From Phycisphaerae bacterium (lineage in GTDB: Bacteria > Planctomycetota > Phycisphaerae > UBA1845 > UTPLA1), in contig JAFGQA010000360.1 in the NCBI GenBank assembly GCA_016935885.1, positions 1 to 13,243 on the forward strand: a DNA stretch of 13,243 nucleotides, given 5' to 3'. Positions 1-6,688 of this stretch are shown in pieces. Position numbers and translations under genes: made by a program. The stretch's first letter is position 1; each line of letters begins with the position of its first letter. The notes under the pieces were generated by a model. The model saw nothing but the letters and a program-made list of their open reading frames with translations, was not told the origin of the DNA and did no database searches.

Positions 1-634
1 AGCAGGCCCGGTTTTCGCACGAATCGGGCACGCCGTTCTCGTTGGCATCTTCGCTCGTAGCGTCGGCGATGTCGCACTCGTCGGGGATACCGTTCCCGTT
101 GCAGTCCTGGCTCGTACCCTCCGCGATGTCGACCGAGTCCAACACCCTGTTCCCGTTGCAGTCCGGCGCCGGATCGGGCCCAGGCGCCTCGTAGGGCGGC
201 ACGATGAACTCGATCGTAGAGCCCCTCTCGAAGTCGGTGCCCAGCCGATACTCGCGCGCCGTAATCACCTCACCAACACGAGCAACCACAGACTCCGACA
301 GCATCGCTTCGTCCGCGACACTTGCCGTGACCGTGATGGTGTCTGCCTGTGTCCACGGTATCGTCTGCGCGGCCTCGATCCCCGACGTTGCCAGCACCCT
401 CGACGTTCGACGGGTTTCGTTCCCCTCCACCAGGTACCGAGCTTCCACCGAAGTGGGAATACCTGCCTGATTCACGATGCGAAGCAGGACGCTGGATCCC
501 ACGAACGAGTCTTCGCCCCCCGGGCCGAGCAGCGCGTCGAGGAAATCACCGATCGCCCCGCACGCCAGCACGCTGCACATGGCGACCACGAGGAGACACA
601 GAATCACCCGATCAAGCTTGAGTCTGCGGAACAT
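1..634 (-). CDS. Putative lipoprotein with DxNxNG repeats (3' end outside window)
   Basis: An open frame runs from ATG at 634 to the left edge without a stop, giving 211 codons; the C-terminus lies outside the window. Residues 1-24 look like a lipoprotein signal: basic start (MFRRLK), hydrophobic core, then VLAC with Cys25 as the likely lipidated residue. Residues 45-145 have alternating hydrophobic character and suggest a beta-rich domain. From residue 158 there are three repeats of 19 residues starting at Asp158, Asp177 and Asp196, of the form D-C-N-G-N-G-I-P-D-E-C-D-I-A. These resemble calcium-binding EF-hand or thrombospondin-type-3-like loops and are very common in exported planctomycete proteins. 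Calcium binding is inferred. A purine-rich GAAGAG abuts the ATG, so the ribosome binding site is poor. The overall function is unknown. The call as a real gene is firm; the role is not. Confidence 0.8.
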   Translation of the reverse strand, partial: MFRRLKLDRVILCLLVVAMCSVLACGAIGDFLDALLGPGGEDSFVGSSVLLRIVNQAGIPTSVEARYLVEGNETRRTSRVLATSGIEAAQTIPWTQADTITVTASVADEAMLSESVVARVGEVITAREYRLGTDFERGSTIEFIVPPYEAPGPDPAPDCNGNRVLDSVDIAEGTSQDCNGNGIPDECDIADATSEDANENGVPDSCENRAC

Positions 635-803
635 CTCTTCAACCCCACACAGAGGACCTTGGACGGACTGTCCGCGCCGTGACCGACGCGTTCCATGCGC
701 CTCGAAGGCCTCGCCATACTGAGCCCGAACCCTTGGAGCGTAGCAAGATTCCTCCGTGGCGCGGCCGTCCCGCCCATACCGCCACCGCCCTTGGCGGCGG
801 TGC

Positions 804-822
804 CGCGAGGATTCTAGCATGC
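804..822 (-). promoter_or_regulatory. Possible extended -10 promoter for the left-edge lipoprotein
   Basis: On the minus strand TAGAAT (811-816) is preceded by TGC, an extended -10 arrangement. No good -35 is present. A transcript from here would have a leader of about 170 nt, starting close to a GC-rich hairpin at 781-805. Weak, inferred from sequence only. Confidence 0.3.
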
Positions 823-914
823 ACCCCTATTAGAGCAGAGTCCGGCCCAAGACTCAACGATGCCGTGCCAGGCAGGCCCGATAAGGCTGCAGACTCGTCA
901 TCTCGACCACCGCG

Positions 915-1006
915 GCGGGTGGCACTGGCAGCTTGCCTGCCAGTGTGGACGCCCCATGCGGCGGGTGGCACTGGCAGCTTGTCTGCCAGTGTGGACGCCC
1001 CATGCG
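915..1006 (+). repeat. 46-bp tandem duplication, each copy with a hairpin
   Basis: Copies at 915-960 and 961-1006 are adjacent and differ at one position (C or T in the loop). Each contains a 9-bp stem CACTGGCAG / CTGCCAGTG around a CTTGC or CTTGT loop (923-945 and 969-991). The near-identity suggests recent duplication. Confidence 0.9.
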
Positions 1007-1019
1007 CCCACCGGAGGCC

Positions 1020-1063
1020 GCACGGGCGGACAAGCCGCCCGTGGCACCCAGAATCGAATGCCG
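1020..1063 (-). repeat. 44-bp repeat, copy 1 (inverse of 3984-4027)
   Basis: The segment contains the hairpin CACGGGCGG / CCGCCCGTG (1021-1043, loop CTTGT when read on the minus strand) plus the flank TTCGATTCTGGGTGC. It is identical over 44 bases to the reverse complement of 3984-4027. Confidence 0.9.
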
Positions 1064-1142
1064 TCTGAAAAAGTGTCTCGGACCCGCCCGACAAGGCTGT
1101 GGAATCGTCATCCCGACCGCCGCGATGGGCGGCTGTGGGGCT

Positions 1143-2027
1143 TCATAACCCTGAAGGCCGCGCGTGCTCTGCCACGTATTCCGCGATTGCATCCTGCCAG
1201 GGACGCAACGGCTCCCCGACCGCCGCCACGTAACGCCGGTTGTCCAACACCGAGAAGGCGGGACGCCTGGCCGGACGCGGAAAGTCGATGGTCTTCACCG
1301 GCGTAACCGGCACCTCGATGCCGGCGAGGCGCAGGATCTCGCAGGCGAACGCGTACCACGTGCACCGCCCGGAATTTGTGATGTGAACGATGCCCCTACT
1401 GTCCAAGCAAGCCAGCTTGTACAGGGCTTCGGCAAGATCAGAAGCGTAGGTCGGCGAGCCGGTCTGGTCGTCCACCACGCGCAGTTCGCCCGCGCCCCGA
1501 GCTCCTTCCACAACGGCATCGGGAAAGCACCGCCCGGCCGGCCCGTACAACCACGCGGTCCGGACGATCAATGCATCCGGATGGGCCGCCAGCACCAGTT
1601 GCTCACCCAGCAGCTTGGACCGCCCATAGGCCGACAGGTGCTCGGGCCGCCCCGTGGGATGGTCTTCCGTGTAGGGGACGGTCGCATCTCCTTCAAAGAC
1701 GTAGTCGGTCGAGATGTGGATCATCCGCGCACCGTGATCGGCCGCGGCTTGTGCCACGATCCCGGCACCGATGCCGTTGACCCGCCGGGCCGTCTCTTCG
1801 TTGTCCTCGCACGCATCAACCGCCGTGTACGCCGCACAGTTGATCACCAGATCGGGCCTGAACGCGTCGAACCGCGCCCCGACCTGGTCCGAGTCCGTGA
1901 TGTCCATCTCCGGCAGGTCAGCGGCGTCCACCGTGACCTCCGAATGCCGCCGGAACACCGCAACGGTCGGCGTGCCAAGCAAGCCCTTCGCGCCGGCGAC
2001 CAGGACTCTTCCGGGTCTGACTCTCAC
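1143..2027 (-). CDS. rfbD: dTDP-4-dehydrorhamnose reductase
   Basis: This is an RmlD/RfbD-family short-chain reductase. It uses NAD(P)H to reduce dTDP-4-dehydro-L-rhamnose to dTDP-L-rhamnose, the last step in making the rhamnose donor for surface polysaccharide; it acts in the cytoplasm. With the GTG start at 2027 it has 294 residues, normal for the family. Visible motifs: nucleotide-binding GAKGLLG (12-18), NCAAYTAVD (63-71), STD (106-108) and the catalytic YGRSK (Y134, K138). An in-frame TTG at 2042 would add five residues, but AGGGA at 2034-2038 lies six bases before the GTG, so GTG is preferred. The gene follows metF by 68 bp on the same strand. No rfbA, rfbB or rfbC is next to it, so the rest of the rhamnose pathway must be elsewhere. 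Confidence 0.92.
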   Translation of the reverse strand: MRVRPGRVLVAGAKGLLGTPTVAVFRRHSEVTVDAADLPEMDITDSDQVGARFDAFRPDLVINCAAYTAVDACEDNEETARRVNGIGAGIVAQAAADHGARMIHISTDYVFEGDATVPYTEDHPTGRPEHLSAYGRSKLLGEQLVLAAHPDALIVRTAWLYGPAGRCFPDAVVEGARGAGELRVVDDQTGSPTYASDLAEALYKLACLDSRGIVHITNSGRCTWYAFACEILRLAGIEVPVTPVKTIDFPRPARRPAFSVLDNRRYVAAVGEPLRPWQDAIAEYVAEHARPSGL

Positions 2028-2033
2028 GTCTTT

Positions 2034-2038
2034 TCCCT
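2034..2038 (-). promoter_or_regulatory. Shine-Dalgarno that decides the rfbD start
   Basis: AGGGA on the minus strand, six bases before GTG at 2027. It overlaps the alternative TTG frame at 2042 and so favours the GTG. Confidence 0.6.
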
Positions 2039-2095
2039 GCAACTGTCATGAATCCGTGCGAGGCCGCCCACCACGGATGTCCGCAAGGCAAGCGA

Positions 2096-3004
2096 TCACG
2101 CGGGCCGCCGCGCCGGCGGCCAGATGGTCCGCAGCGCCGTGAGGATCGTGCGCGTAGCGGCGGATTTGTTCAAGGTGTAGAAGTGAATCCCCGGCGCCCC
2201 ACGCTGCAACAGGTCGAGACATTGCCCCGTGGCATGGGCCACCCCCAAGGACAACACCGCGTCCGGCCGGTCTTTCAGCCGTTCGAGCTCTTCCAGGAGC
2301 GGACCTGGAATTGCAGCCCCGCACATCTGCGTGAACCGCTGAATCTGCTCGAAGCTCGTGATCGGCATAATGCCGGGGATGATGGGCACGCCGATGCCTG
2401 CCCTTCGAGCCCTGAGCACGAAATCGAAATAAACCTCGTTGTCAAAAAACAACTGCGTGATCAGAAACTCGCAGCCCGCATCGACCTTGCGCTGCAAGTT
2501 CTCCATATCACGGTCCAGATCGCGCCGCGAATCGGGCCCCACGCACTCGATGTGGCCCTCCGGATAACACGCCGCCCCGATGCAGAAGTGATAACACCGC
2601 TTGATGAACGCCACCAATTCGTCGGCATGCGGGAACCCGCCCGGAACCGGCCTGAATGCATCCTGTCCCTTGGGCGGATCACCGCGCAGCGCCAGCACGT
2701 TTTCGATCCCGGCGACTTCCAGGCGCTGGAGCATGCCTTCGATCTCATGGCTCGTCGATCCCACGCACGTCAGATGCGCCACCACCTCCATGCTGTTGCC
2801 ACGCTTGATATCGATGACCAGCTCCATCGTTCGATCACGTGTGCTCCCGCCGGCACCGTAGGTCGCCGACACGAACGTCGGGTGCAATTCACGCAACGAG
2901 CGGATCGTGTCTCGAAGGACTCGGGCCCCTGCGTCCGTCTTCGGCGGGAAGAACTCGAACGAGAAGCAGGGATGGCCACTCGATAACAGCTCGCGTACTC
3001 TCAT
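2096..3004 (-). CDS. metF: 5,10-methylenetetrahydrofolate reductase
   Basis: MetF reduces 5,10-methylene-H4folate to 5-methyl-H4folate using FAD and reduced nicotinamide nucleotide, supplying methyl groups for methionine synthesis. The protein is 302 residues from ATG at 3004, the usual size of bacterial MetF (about 295). Visible motifs: FSFEFFPPKT with Glu17 (the E. coli catalytic Glu28 position), VSATYGAGGSTRDRT (45-59), LRGDPPKG with Asp109 (E. coli Asp120), and LITQLFFD with Gln184 (E. coli Gln183). A longer frame reaches upstream to 3184, but that part overlaps the divergent kdsB and does not match the family, so ATG 3004 is chosen; its ribosome binding site is weak. metF is divergent from kdsB, with 84 bp between the starts, and precedes rfbD. 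No metV-like partner gene is adjacent. Confidence 0.95.
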   Translation of the reverse strand: MRVRELLSSGHPCFSFEFFPPKTDAGARVLRDTIRSLRELHPTFVSATYGAGGSTRDRTMELVIDIKRGNSMEVVAHLTCVGSTSHEIEGMLQRLEVAGIENVLALRGDPPKGQDAFRPVPGGFPHADELVAFIKRCYHFCIGAACYPEGHIECVGPDSRRDLDRDMENLQRKVDAGCEFLITQLFFDNEVYFDFVLRARRAGIGVPIIPGIMPITSFEQIQRFTQMCGAAIPGPLLEELERLKDRPDAVLSLGVAHATGQCLDLLQRGAPGIHFYTLNKSAATRTILTALRTIWPPARRPA

Positions 3005-3052
3005 GCTATTACTCGCTATCGGCAGAATGCTGCCCGTGCCCAAGGCCCTCTT

Positions 3053-3081
3053 TTGACAGTCCGCGCCCGCCCAGCTACGCT
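3053..3081 (+). promoter_or_regulatory. Promoter for kdsB, possibly giving a leaderless transcript
   Basis: A perfect -35 TTGACA (3053-3058) is followed by a 17-bp spacer and TACGCT (3076-3081). The expected start of transcription, about seven bases on, falls at or just before the GTG at 3089. There is no Shine-Dalgarno before that GTG. A leaderless kdsB mRNA is therefore suggested. Confidence 0.5.
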
Positions 3082-3088
3082 GCCCGTT

Positions 3089-3907
3089 GTGAAAGCGATC
3101 GCCATCATTCCAGCCCGCTACGGCTCCACGCGCTTCCCCGGCAAGCCCCTCGCCAACAAGACAGGCAAATACCTCATTCAGCACGTCTGCGAGCAGGTCG
3201 CTCGGGCGAAGGCCGTCGCCGAGGTGATCGTCGCCACCGACGACGAGCGAATCTTCAGGGCCGTCCGATCATTCGGCGGCAGCGCGGTCATGACCCGCGG
3301 CGACCACGCCAGCGGCACCGACCGCGTCGCGGAGGTCGCAGCAGGCCTCGACGCTGGCATCGTCGTCAACGTCCAAGGCGACGAGCCCGAAATCGAGCCC
3401 GCCAACATCGACAAGCTGGTCGCGCTGCTGGCCGATAACGCCAACATCCCGATCGGCACGCTGGCCTGTCCGTTCCCCGCCGACGCCGACCCCGCCGACC
3501 CCAACGCCGTCAAGGTCGTCCTAGACGCCCGTGGCCGGGCCCTGTACTTCTCACGTTCGCTGATCCCCTATCCCCGAGAGACTGCTGGCAAACCGACCGA
3601 CGGCGCCAACAGACGCAACACTGCGGCTGGACCGGGTACGCGCGGCAACGCTCGTTCATCTGGTCCGCTTGGCGATCCGGCCCGCTGGCTACTGCACATC
3701 GGGATCTATGCCTATCGCCGGGCCTTCCTGCTGGAACTGGCCAAGCTGCCGCCGACGCCGCTGGAGCAAAGCGAGGAACTCGAGCAACTCCGCGTCCTCG
3801 AACACGGCCATCCGATGGCCGTGGCCGTCGTCGAGCAAGCCACCGTCGGCATCGATACGCCGGAGGATTATGCCGCGTTTGTGCACAGGATCGGCGGAAG
3901 CCAGTGA
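3089..3907 (+). CDS. kdsB: 3-deoxy-manno-octulosonate cytidylyltransferase (CMP-Kdo synthetase)
   Basis: KdsB joins Kdo to CMP (CTP + Kdo to CMP-Kdo + pyrophosphate), activating Kdo for the lipopolysaccharide inner core, so it implies an LPS-bearing outer membrane. With GTG 3089 the protein has 272 residues against 248 in E. coli. Visible motifs: IIPARYGSTRFPGKPL (6-21, nucleotide binding), VATDD (48-52), HASGTDR (73-79), VQGDEPEI (95-102), HIGIYAYRR (203-211) and IDTPEDY near the end. Residues about 165-198 form a Gly/Pro/Arg/Asn-rich stretch between IPYPRE and the HIGIYAYRR strand where relatives have a short loop; this accounts for the extra length. An in-frame TTG at 3053, with AAGG seven bases before it, is an alternative start and would add 12 residues before the conserved beta strand. 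Divergent from metF. Confidence 0.93.
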   Translation: MKAIAIIPARYGSTRFPGKPLANKTGKYLIQHVCEQVARAKAVAEVIVATDDERIFRAVRSFGGSAVMTRGDHASGTDRVAEVAAGLDAGIVVNVQGDEPEIEPANIDKLVALLADNANIPIGTLACPFPADADPADPNAVKVVLDARGRALYFSRSLIPYPRETAGKPTDGANRRNTAAGPGTRGNARSSGPLGDPARWLLHIGIYAYRRAFLLELAKLPPTPLEQSEELEQLRVLEHGHPMAVAVVEQATVGIDTPEDYAAFVHRIGGSQ

Positions 3908-4107
3908 CGAGCGAGTCACACTCACCTACCCCGCAGGGTCCGTGACACTTCCGGCGGCAATCGATTCTGGGTGATACTCCCGGCGGCATTCGATTCTGGG
4001 TGCCACGGGCGGCTTGTCCGCCCGTGCAGTCTCTCCGGTTCGTGATGAGCCCCTGCACACTGGGAGGCAAGCTGCCAGTGGCACCCGCTTAGGATGTCGC
4101 GGACCCG
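3908..4107. repeat. Repeat cluster 2 between kdsB and the porin gene
   Basis: This interval separates the convergent ends of kdsB and the porin. It holds two direct copies of CGGCGGCAWTCGATTCTGGG (3952-3971 and 3981-4000). The second leads into the 44-bp repeat 3984-4027, with hairpin CACGGGCGG / CCGCCCGTG at 4004-4026 and loop CTTGT. A further hairpin in minus orientation lies at 4058-4080 (stem CACTGGCAG / CTCCCAGTG with one mismatch, loop CTTGC), a diverged form of the hairpins at 923-945 and 969-991. The stems could also end transcription of both flanking genes, but no T-run follows them. Confidence 0.8.
3984..4027 (+). repeat. 44-bp repeat, copy 2 (inverse of 1020-1063)
   Basis: Identical over 44 bases to the reverse complement of 1020-1063. 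The two copies face each other across rfbD, metF and kdsB. Confidence 0.9.
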
Positions 4108-5538
4108 CTACAGACTCAGCTTCAGGCGGATGCTGCCCACGATCGAGTCGCGTGCATCCTTGTTGCCGCCGGGGTTCGTAATGACCTGAATGTCCGGCGT
4201 CAAGACGCACCAGGGCGTCAGGTGGATCGCATAATAGACTTCGTAGACCGTCTCGCGATCGGCACGTGTGTTGACGTTGTGCCGCAGCTTGTTCGACATA
4301 GCGCTCTGGGCAACGCCAAACGCCAGTACGTCTTCATCTCGCTTCGGTATGAGCCCCTGATATTGTGCGCCGAGCGACCAGAAGTTGCTGACCGCGTTGA
4401 TGTCCTGGTTGGCATAGCCATACCGACAGAAGGCCCCAACGCCCTGCTTGTCCTTGGGCTCGTCGTTCTCCTTCCATACCATTTGGTCGAAGCTGAGGTA
4501 GCAGCCGATGTCGTCGCCGCGTGACTTCCGGTATGCCGGCCGTGTGTCTGGCCGCTGGAACTCGGGCAGAATCCGGGGGTCATAGTACCAGCCGACCCTG
4601 TAATTGCCCGGCAGACCCCCCTTGACGCTCTTGAAGCTGGGCGTCAATCCCAGCTCCCACATGCCGATATAACGCGCCCCCTCGTGGAAGGCCGTATCGA
4701 AGCTGGCGCAGCGATTCGCGTCACGCTGGTCCGCGTCCAAGCCCGCCATCTGGAAGTAGAACCAATCCGTCGGGCGGAACTTCAAGAAGGCGCCGTATGC
4801 CTTACGGTGCGGAAAGGTCGAGTTGCAACACAAGGCCGCGTTGATGAACTGGTCCCACGGGCTCTGGGCATACAAATTGCTGTCAAAGAGGTCGATGGGC
4901 GTCAGCAGCTTGCCGATGCGGAATTCGAATTTGTCATCGAGGAAACGCTGCCCGTACCACCACTTGTCCAGGTAGAACTCGTGGTCGCCGTTTGCGATGA
5001 CCCAGGCCGTCGAGGTGAGCGCTCCGACGTTGCCCCGGACGCTGTCATTGTAGCTCGACTTAGCTCGTGCGAAGAAGAAGCCGCCCTTGACGAGGTTCAT
5101 CTTGTCGAGGTCCAGGTATAGGTTCAAACGCAGGTCGCCGGAGAAGTCATCCGCGTTGTGCGTCTCGATCCCGCCGCGGAAGTTCTGCTGCCACACGCCC
5201 ACGTAGATGATGGACAAGTCGGCGTAGTGCTCGTCCATCCACGTCCGCACGCCGCCCCAGTCCCCCGTGAGTCGCTTCGTGGTCAGCAGGTCATACGGCT
5301 CCCGCTTTTCTTCCGCCGGCTCAGTGGTCGTGGACTCGACTGGCGGTTCAGTGTCCGGGGGATCGGCTGCCGCGTAGCTGAGCGACATCGGTTCGCTCCG
5401 CCAAGTGGCGTCCTTCGCGTCATCCGTCGATCCTGTCTGTCCCGCCGCCACGCCAGCCGGTGCCAGCATCGTAGCCGCCAGGAGCAGTGCAATCGTCGAG
5501 CGCGTCGGGCGTAAACACGGGCATGCCAATAAGCTCAC
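4108..5538 (-). CDS. OprB-family carbohydrate-selective-type porin
   Basis: A 476-residue exported protein with an OprB-like porin barrel. Residues 1-32 are a signal peptide with a likely cut after VAA32. Residues 33-80 are an acidic, Pro/Thr-rich stretch. The family signature follows: LTGDWGGVRTWMDEHYADLSI (from 90), then alternating beta strands rich in Trp/Tyr/Phe, FEFRIGKLLTPIDLFDSNLYA, and a C-terminal amphipathic strand ending GSIRLKLSL. It would sit in the outer membrane and pass small solutes; sugar selectivity is inferred from the family only. A Cys-Cys pair (NAALCCNS) and a few other Cys are unusual for porins. The GTG start at 5538 is supported by AGGGAG seven bases upstream. No transporter or sugar-degradation genes sit beside it to hint at a substrate. 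Confidence 0.88.
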   Translation of the reverse strand: MSLLACPCLRPTRSTIALLLAATMLAPAGVAAGQTGSTDDAKDATWRSEPMSLSYAAADPPDTEPPVESTTTEPAEEKREPYDLLTTKRLTGDWGGVRTWMDEHYADLSIIYVGVWQQNFRGGIETHNADDFSGDLRLNLYLDLDKMNLVKGGFFFARAKSSYNDSVRGNVGALTSTAWVIANGDHEFYLDKWWYGQRFLDDKFEFRIGKLLTPIDLFDSNLYAQSPWDQFINAALCCNSTFPHRKAYGAFLKFRPTDWFYFQMAGLDADQRDANRCASFDTAFHEGARYIGMWELGLTPSFKSVKGGLPGNYRVGWYYDPRILPEFQRPDTRPAYRKSRGDDIGCYLSFDQMVWKENDEPKDKQGVGAFCRYGYANQDINAVSNFWSLGAQYQGLIPKRDEDVLAFGVAQSAMSNKLRHNVNTRADRETVYEVYYAIHLTPWCVLTPDIQVITNPGGNKDARDSIVGSIRLKLSL

Positions 5539-5585
5539 AGCGTATCTCCCTCAACATCATGGTCTTCCGTGCGTCTGGTCATCCG

Positions 5586-5614
5586 CGTCACACCAGAATC
5601 GCAACGCATGTCAA
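5586..5614 (-). promoter_or_regulatory. Possible promoter for the porin gene
   Basis: TTGACA reads on the minus strand at 5609-5614. The -10 is poor (TGTGAC about 16 bp on). The leader would be about 45-50 nt. Low certainty. Confidence 0.3.
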
Positions 5615-5921
5615 AAAACTCGGTCCAAACCCACGCCTGGCGATCTCGGCTGCGGGTGCCCTGGACACACCGCCTTCACGCTTCTGGCGTGGTTAACGAG
5701 GACCGTAAAATCGCCGCTGCCAACGCTGGCGTCAAGGGGACTGCCGCTCCCCGGCGTCCTTTCCTCCGACAGATTCGGCGGGAGGGGGGGCTGCACGGCG
5801 ACGGGCTCGGGGGGCGTCCGGTCGCCGGGGGCCGGATCCCACTGATTCCGCCGACTCCGCACGGGCGGACGGACGGCTCCCAGAAGGCGGAATCCGCAAC
5901 GTGAATTATCTGACAGAGGGT

Positions 5922-5950
5922 TTGACCGGGTCAGGCTTTTGGGCCATACT
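5922..5950 (+). promoter_or_regulatory. Promoter for the zinc-ribbon gene
   Basis: TTGACC (5922-5927), a 17-bp spacer, then CATACT (5945-5950). The predicted start near 5957 gives a leader of about 195 nt before the ATG at 6152, long enough to carry regulation. Confidence 0.5.
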
Positions 5951-6151
5951 AGGTCCCGCGTGTGATGAGGTTTCACCGCTTAACCCTTGTGGGTCGCCCG
6001 GGCACGAAGGGCCATCGCAGGAGCATGGCCGATCCTCCATGAACAGGACCGTCCCTCTTCTCGTCCCCCCCTTCCAATTGGGCAACTCCCATGCAATCCT
6101 TGGTAGATGGCCATAGGCTATGGCCCGCTTCTCAATCGGAGGATCTCCCTC

Positions 6152-6469
6152 ATGCCGTACGAAGACAAGATGATCGAGTGTGTCGAATGTGGTCAGGAGT
6201 TCGTCCACTCGGGTGAAGACCAAGCCCGTTATGCCGAGCGCGGCTTCACAAACGAGCCCAAGCGTTGCCGGGAGTGTCGCGAAAAACGCAAGGCGCGAGG
6301 GGGGCGCGGCTCGGGCCCGGGCTCGGGCGCTCCCAGCGGCGGTCGTGCACAACGTGAATCCTACGAGGCAACCTGCGCGGAATGCGGCACGCGCACGACC
6401 GTCCCATTCAAGCCCACGGAGGGCCGCCCGGTCTACTGCCTCGACTGCTACCGTTCCAGAAGACGGTAG
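6152..6469 (+). CDS. Two-module zinc-ribbon protein (CxxC-x17-CxxC)
   Basis: A 105-residue protein with two four-cysteine modules. Module 1 (residues 6-46) has C10xxC13 and C39xxC42 with the motif YAERGFTNEPKRCRECR, typical of the probable zinc-ribbon family (zf-trcl type). Module 2 (70-100) has C75xxC78, exactly 17 residues, then C96xxC99, the CxxC-x17-CxxC pattern with VPFKPTEGRPVYC between. They are joined by a Gly/Arg/Ser-rich linker (48-68), and the tail is RSRRR. Zinc binding is strongly suggested; nucleic-acid binding is inferred from the basic linker and tail. The molecular role is unknown. ATG 6152 is chosen because GGAGG lies nine bases upstream; an in-frame ATG at 6107 would add 15 unlike residues. 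An inverted repeat CTACCGT / ACGGTAG spans the stop codon but has no T-run. Confidence 0.88.
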   Translation: MPYEDKMIECVECGQEFVHSGEDQARYAERGFTNEPKRCRECREKRKARGGRGSGPGSGAPSGGRAQRESYEATCAECGTRTTVPFKPTEGRPVYCLDCYRSRRR

Positions 6470-6498
6470 CTCCACCAGGGCAGTTAATGAATGGATGT

Positions 6499-6566
6499 GG
6501 CGTCGGGGCTTGTCCCCGGCGCCCGTTTCGATAGCAGCTCACCGCGCCGCCCACAAGGGGCGACGC
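6499..6566. repeat. Inverted pair of CTTGT-loop hairpins
   Basis: Hairpin E (6499-6523): GGCGTCGGGG / CCCCGGCGCC with loop CTTGT. Hairpin F (6544-6566, minus orientation): GCGTCGCCC / GGGCGGCGC with loop CTTGT. Each stem is complete with one G-T pair. Both follow GTGGCGT or GTAGCGT in their own orientation, so the two are diverged inverse copies. They lie between the ends of the zinc-ribbon gene and rpoN. Confidence 0.75.
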
Positions 6567-6688
6567 TACATTCAAACGTGAGAGGCTCTGAACGACCCGG
6601 CGCTCGGAGGCGATGTCTCCGCCAGCACGCATACCAGCCGAGTCAACCGCTGCTGCTGGACGCGTCGTCAGGGTCTTGAGCGGAGTGA

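Larger units (their letters stand above)
635..1142. repeat. Non-coding repeat cluster 1
   Basis: This 508-bp interval holds no convincing gene. Several frames are open on both strands, but they are arginine/proline-rich GC artefacts and run through palindromic repeats. From left to right it contains: a GC-rich hairpin (781-805); a 47-bp unit at 876-922 repeated imperfectly at 1086-1132 (9 differences by eye); a 46-bp tandem duplication at 915-1006; and a hairpin at 1021-1043 inside a 44-bp segment that recurs in inverse orientation at 3984-4027. The same hairpin family occurs at 3908-4107, 6499-6566 and 9906-9924. Confidence 0.8.
5539..6151. other. 613-bp intergenic region between divergent porin and zinc-ribbon genes
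   Basis: No convincing protein gene is visible: open frames on both strands lack family features and differ in composition from the neighbours. The centre (5770-5840) is very G-rich. It holds promoters for both divergent genes. The part from about 5957 to 6151 is probably the long leader of the zinc-ribbon gene. This leader has an inverted repeat GGCCAT / ATGGCC (6109-6125). A small stem GGAG-GAT-CTCC (6138-6148) overlaps the Shine-Dalgarno and could limit ribosome access. Confidence 0.5.

Noticed and set aside
923..991. TGGCAC...TTGC and TGGCA...TGC strings in the hairpins as sigma-54 promoters (rpoN is in the window)
   Set aside because: The first has 12 rather than 10 bp between GG and GC. 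The second fits spacing but is lost in the GGGCGG-type copies, so it is a by-product of the stem.
915..1063. CRISPR array
   Set aside because: Only two adjacent 46-bp copies with no spacers between them, and no cas genes.
639..1365. Several long open frames on both strands in repeat cluster 1
   Set aside because: They overlap one another, are Arg/Pro-rich, run through palindromes and tandem copies, and show no domain or good ribosome binding site.
3005..3184. N-terminal extension of metF up to 3184
   Set aside because: It would overlap kdsB coding sequence and has no similarity to the MetF N-terminus, which begins properly at ATG 3004.
5611..5976. 121-codon frame on the minus strand upstream of the porin
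   Set aside because: No start signal, Pro/Arg-rich composition, and it overlaps the plus-strand promoter at 5922-5950.
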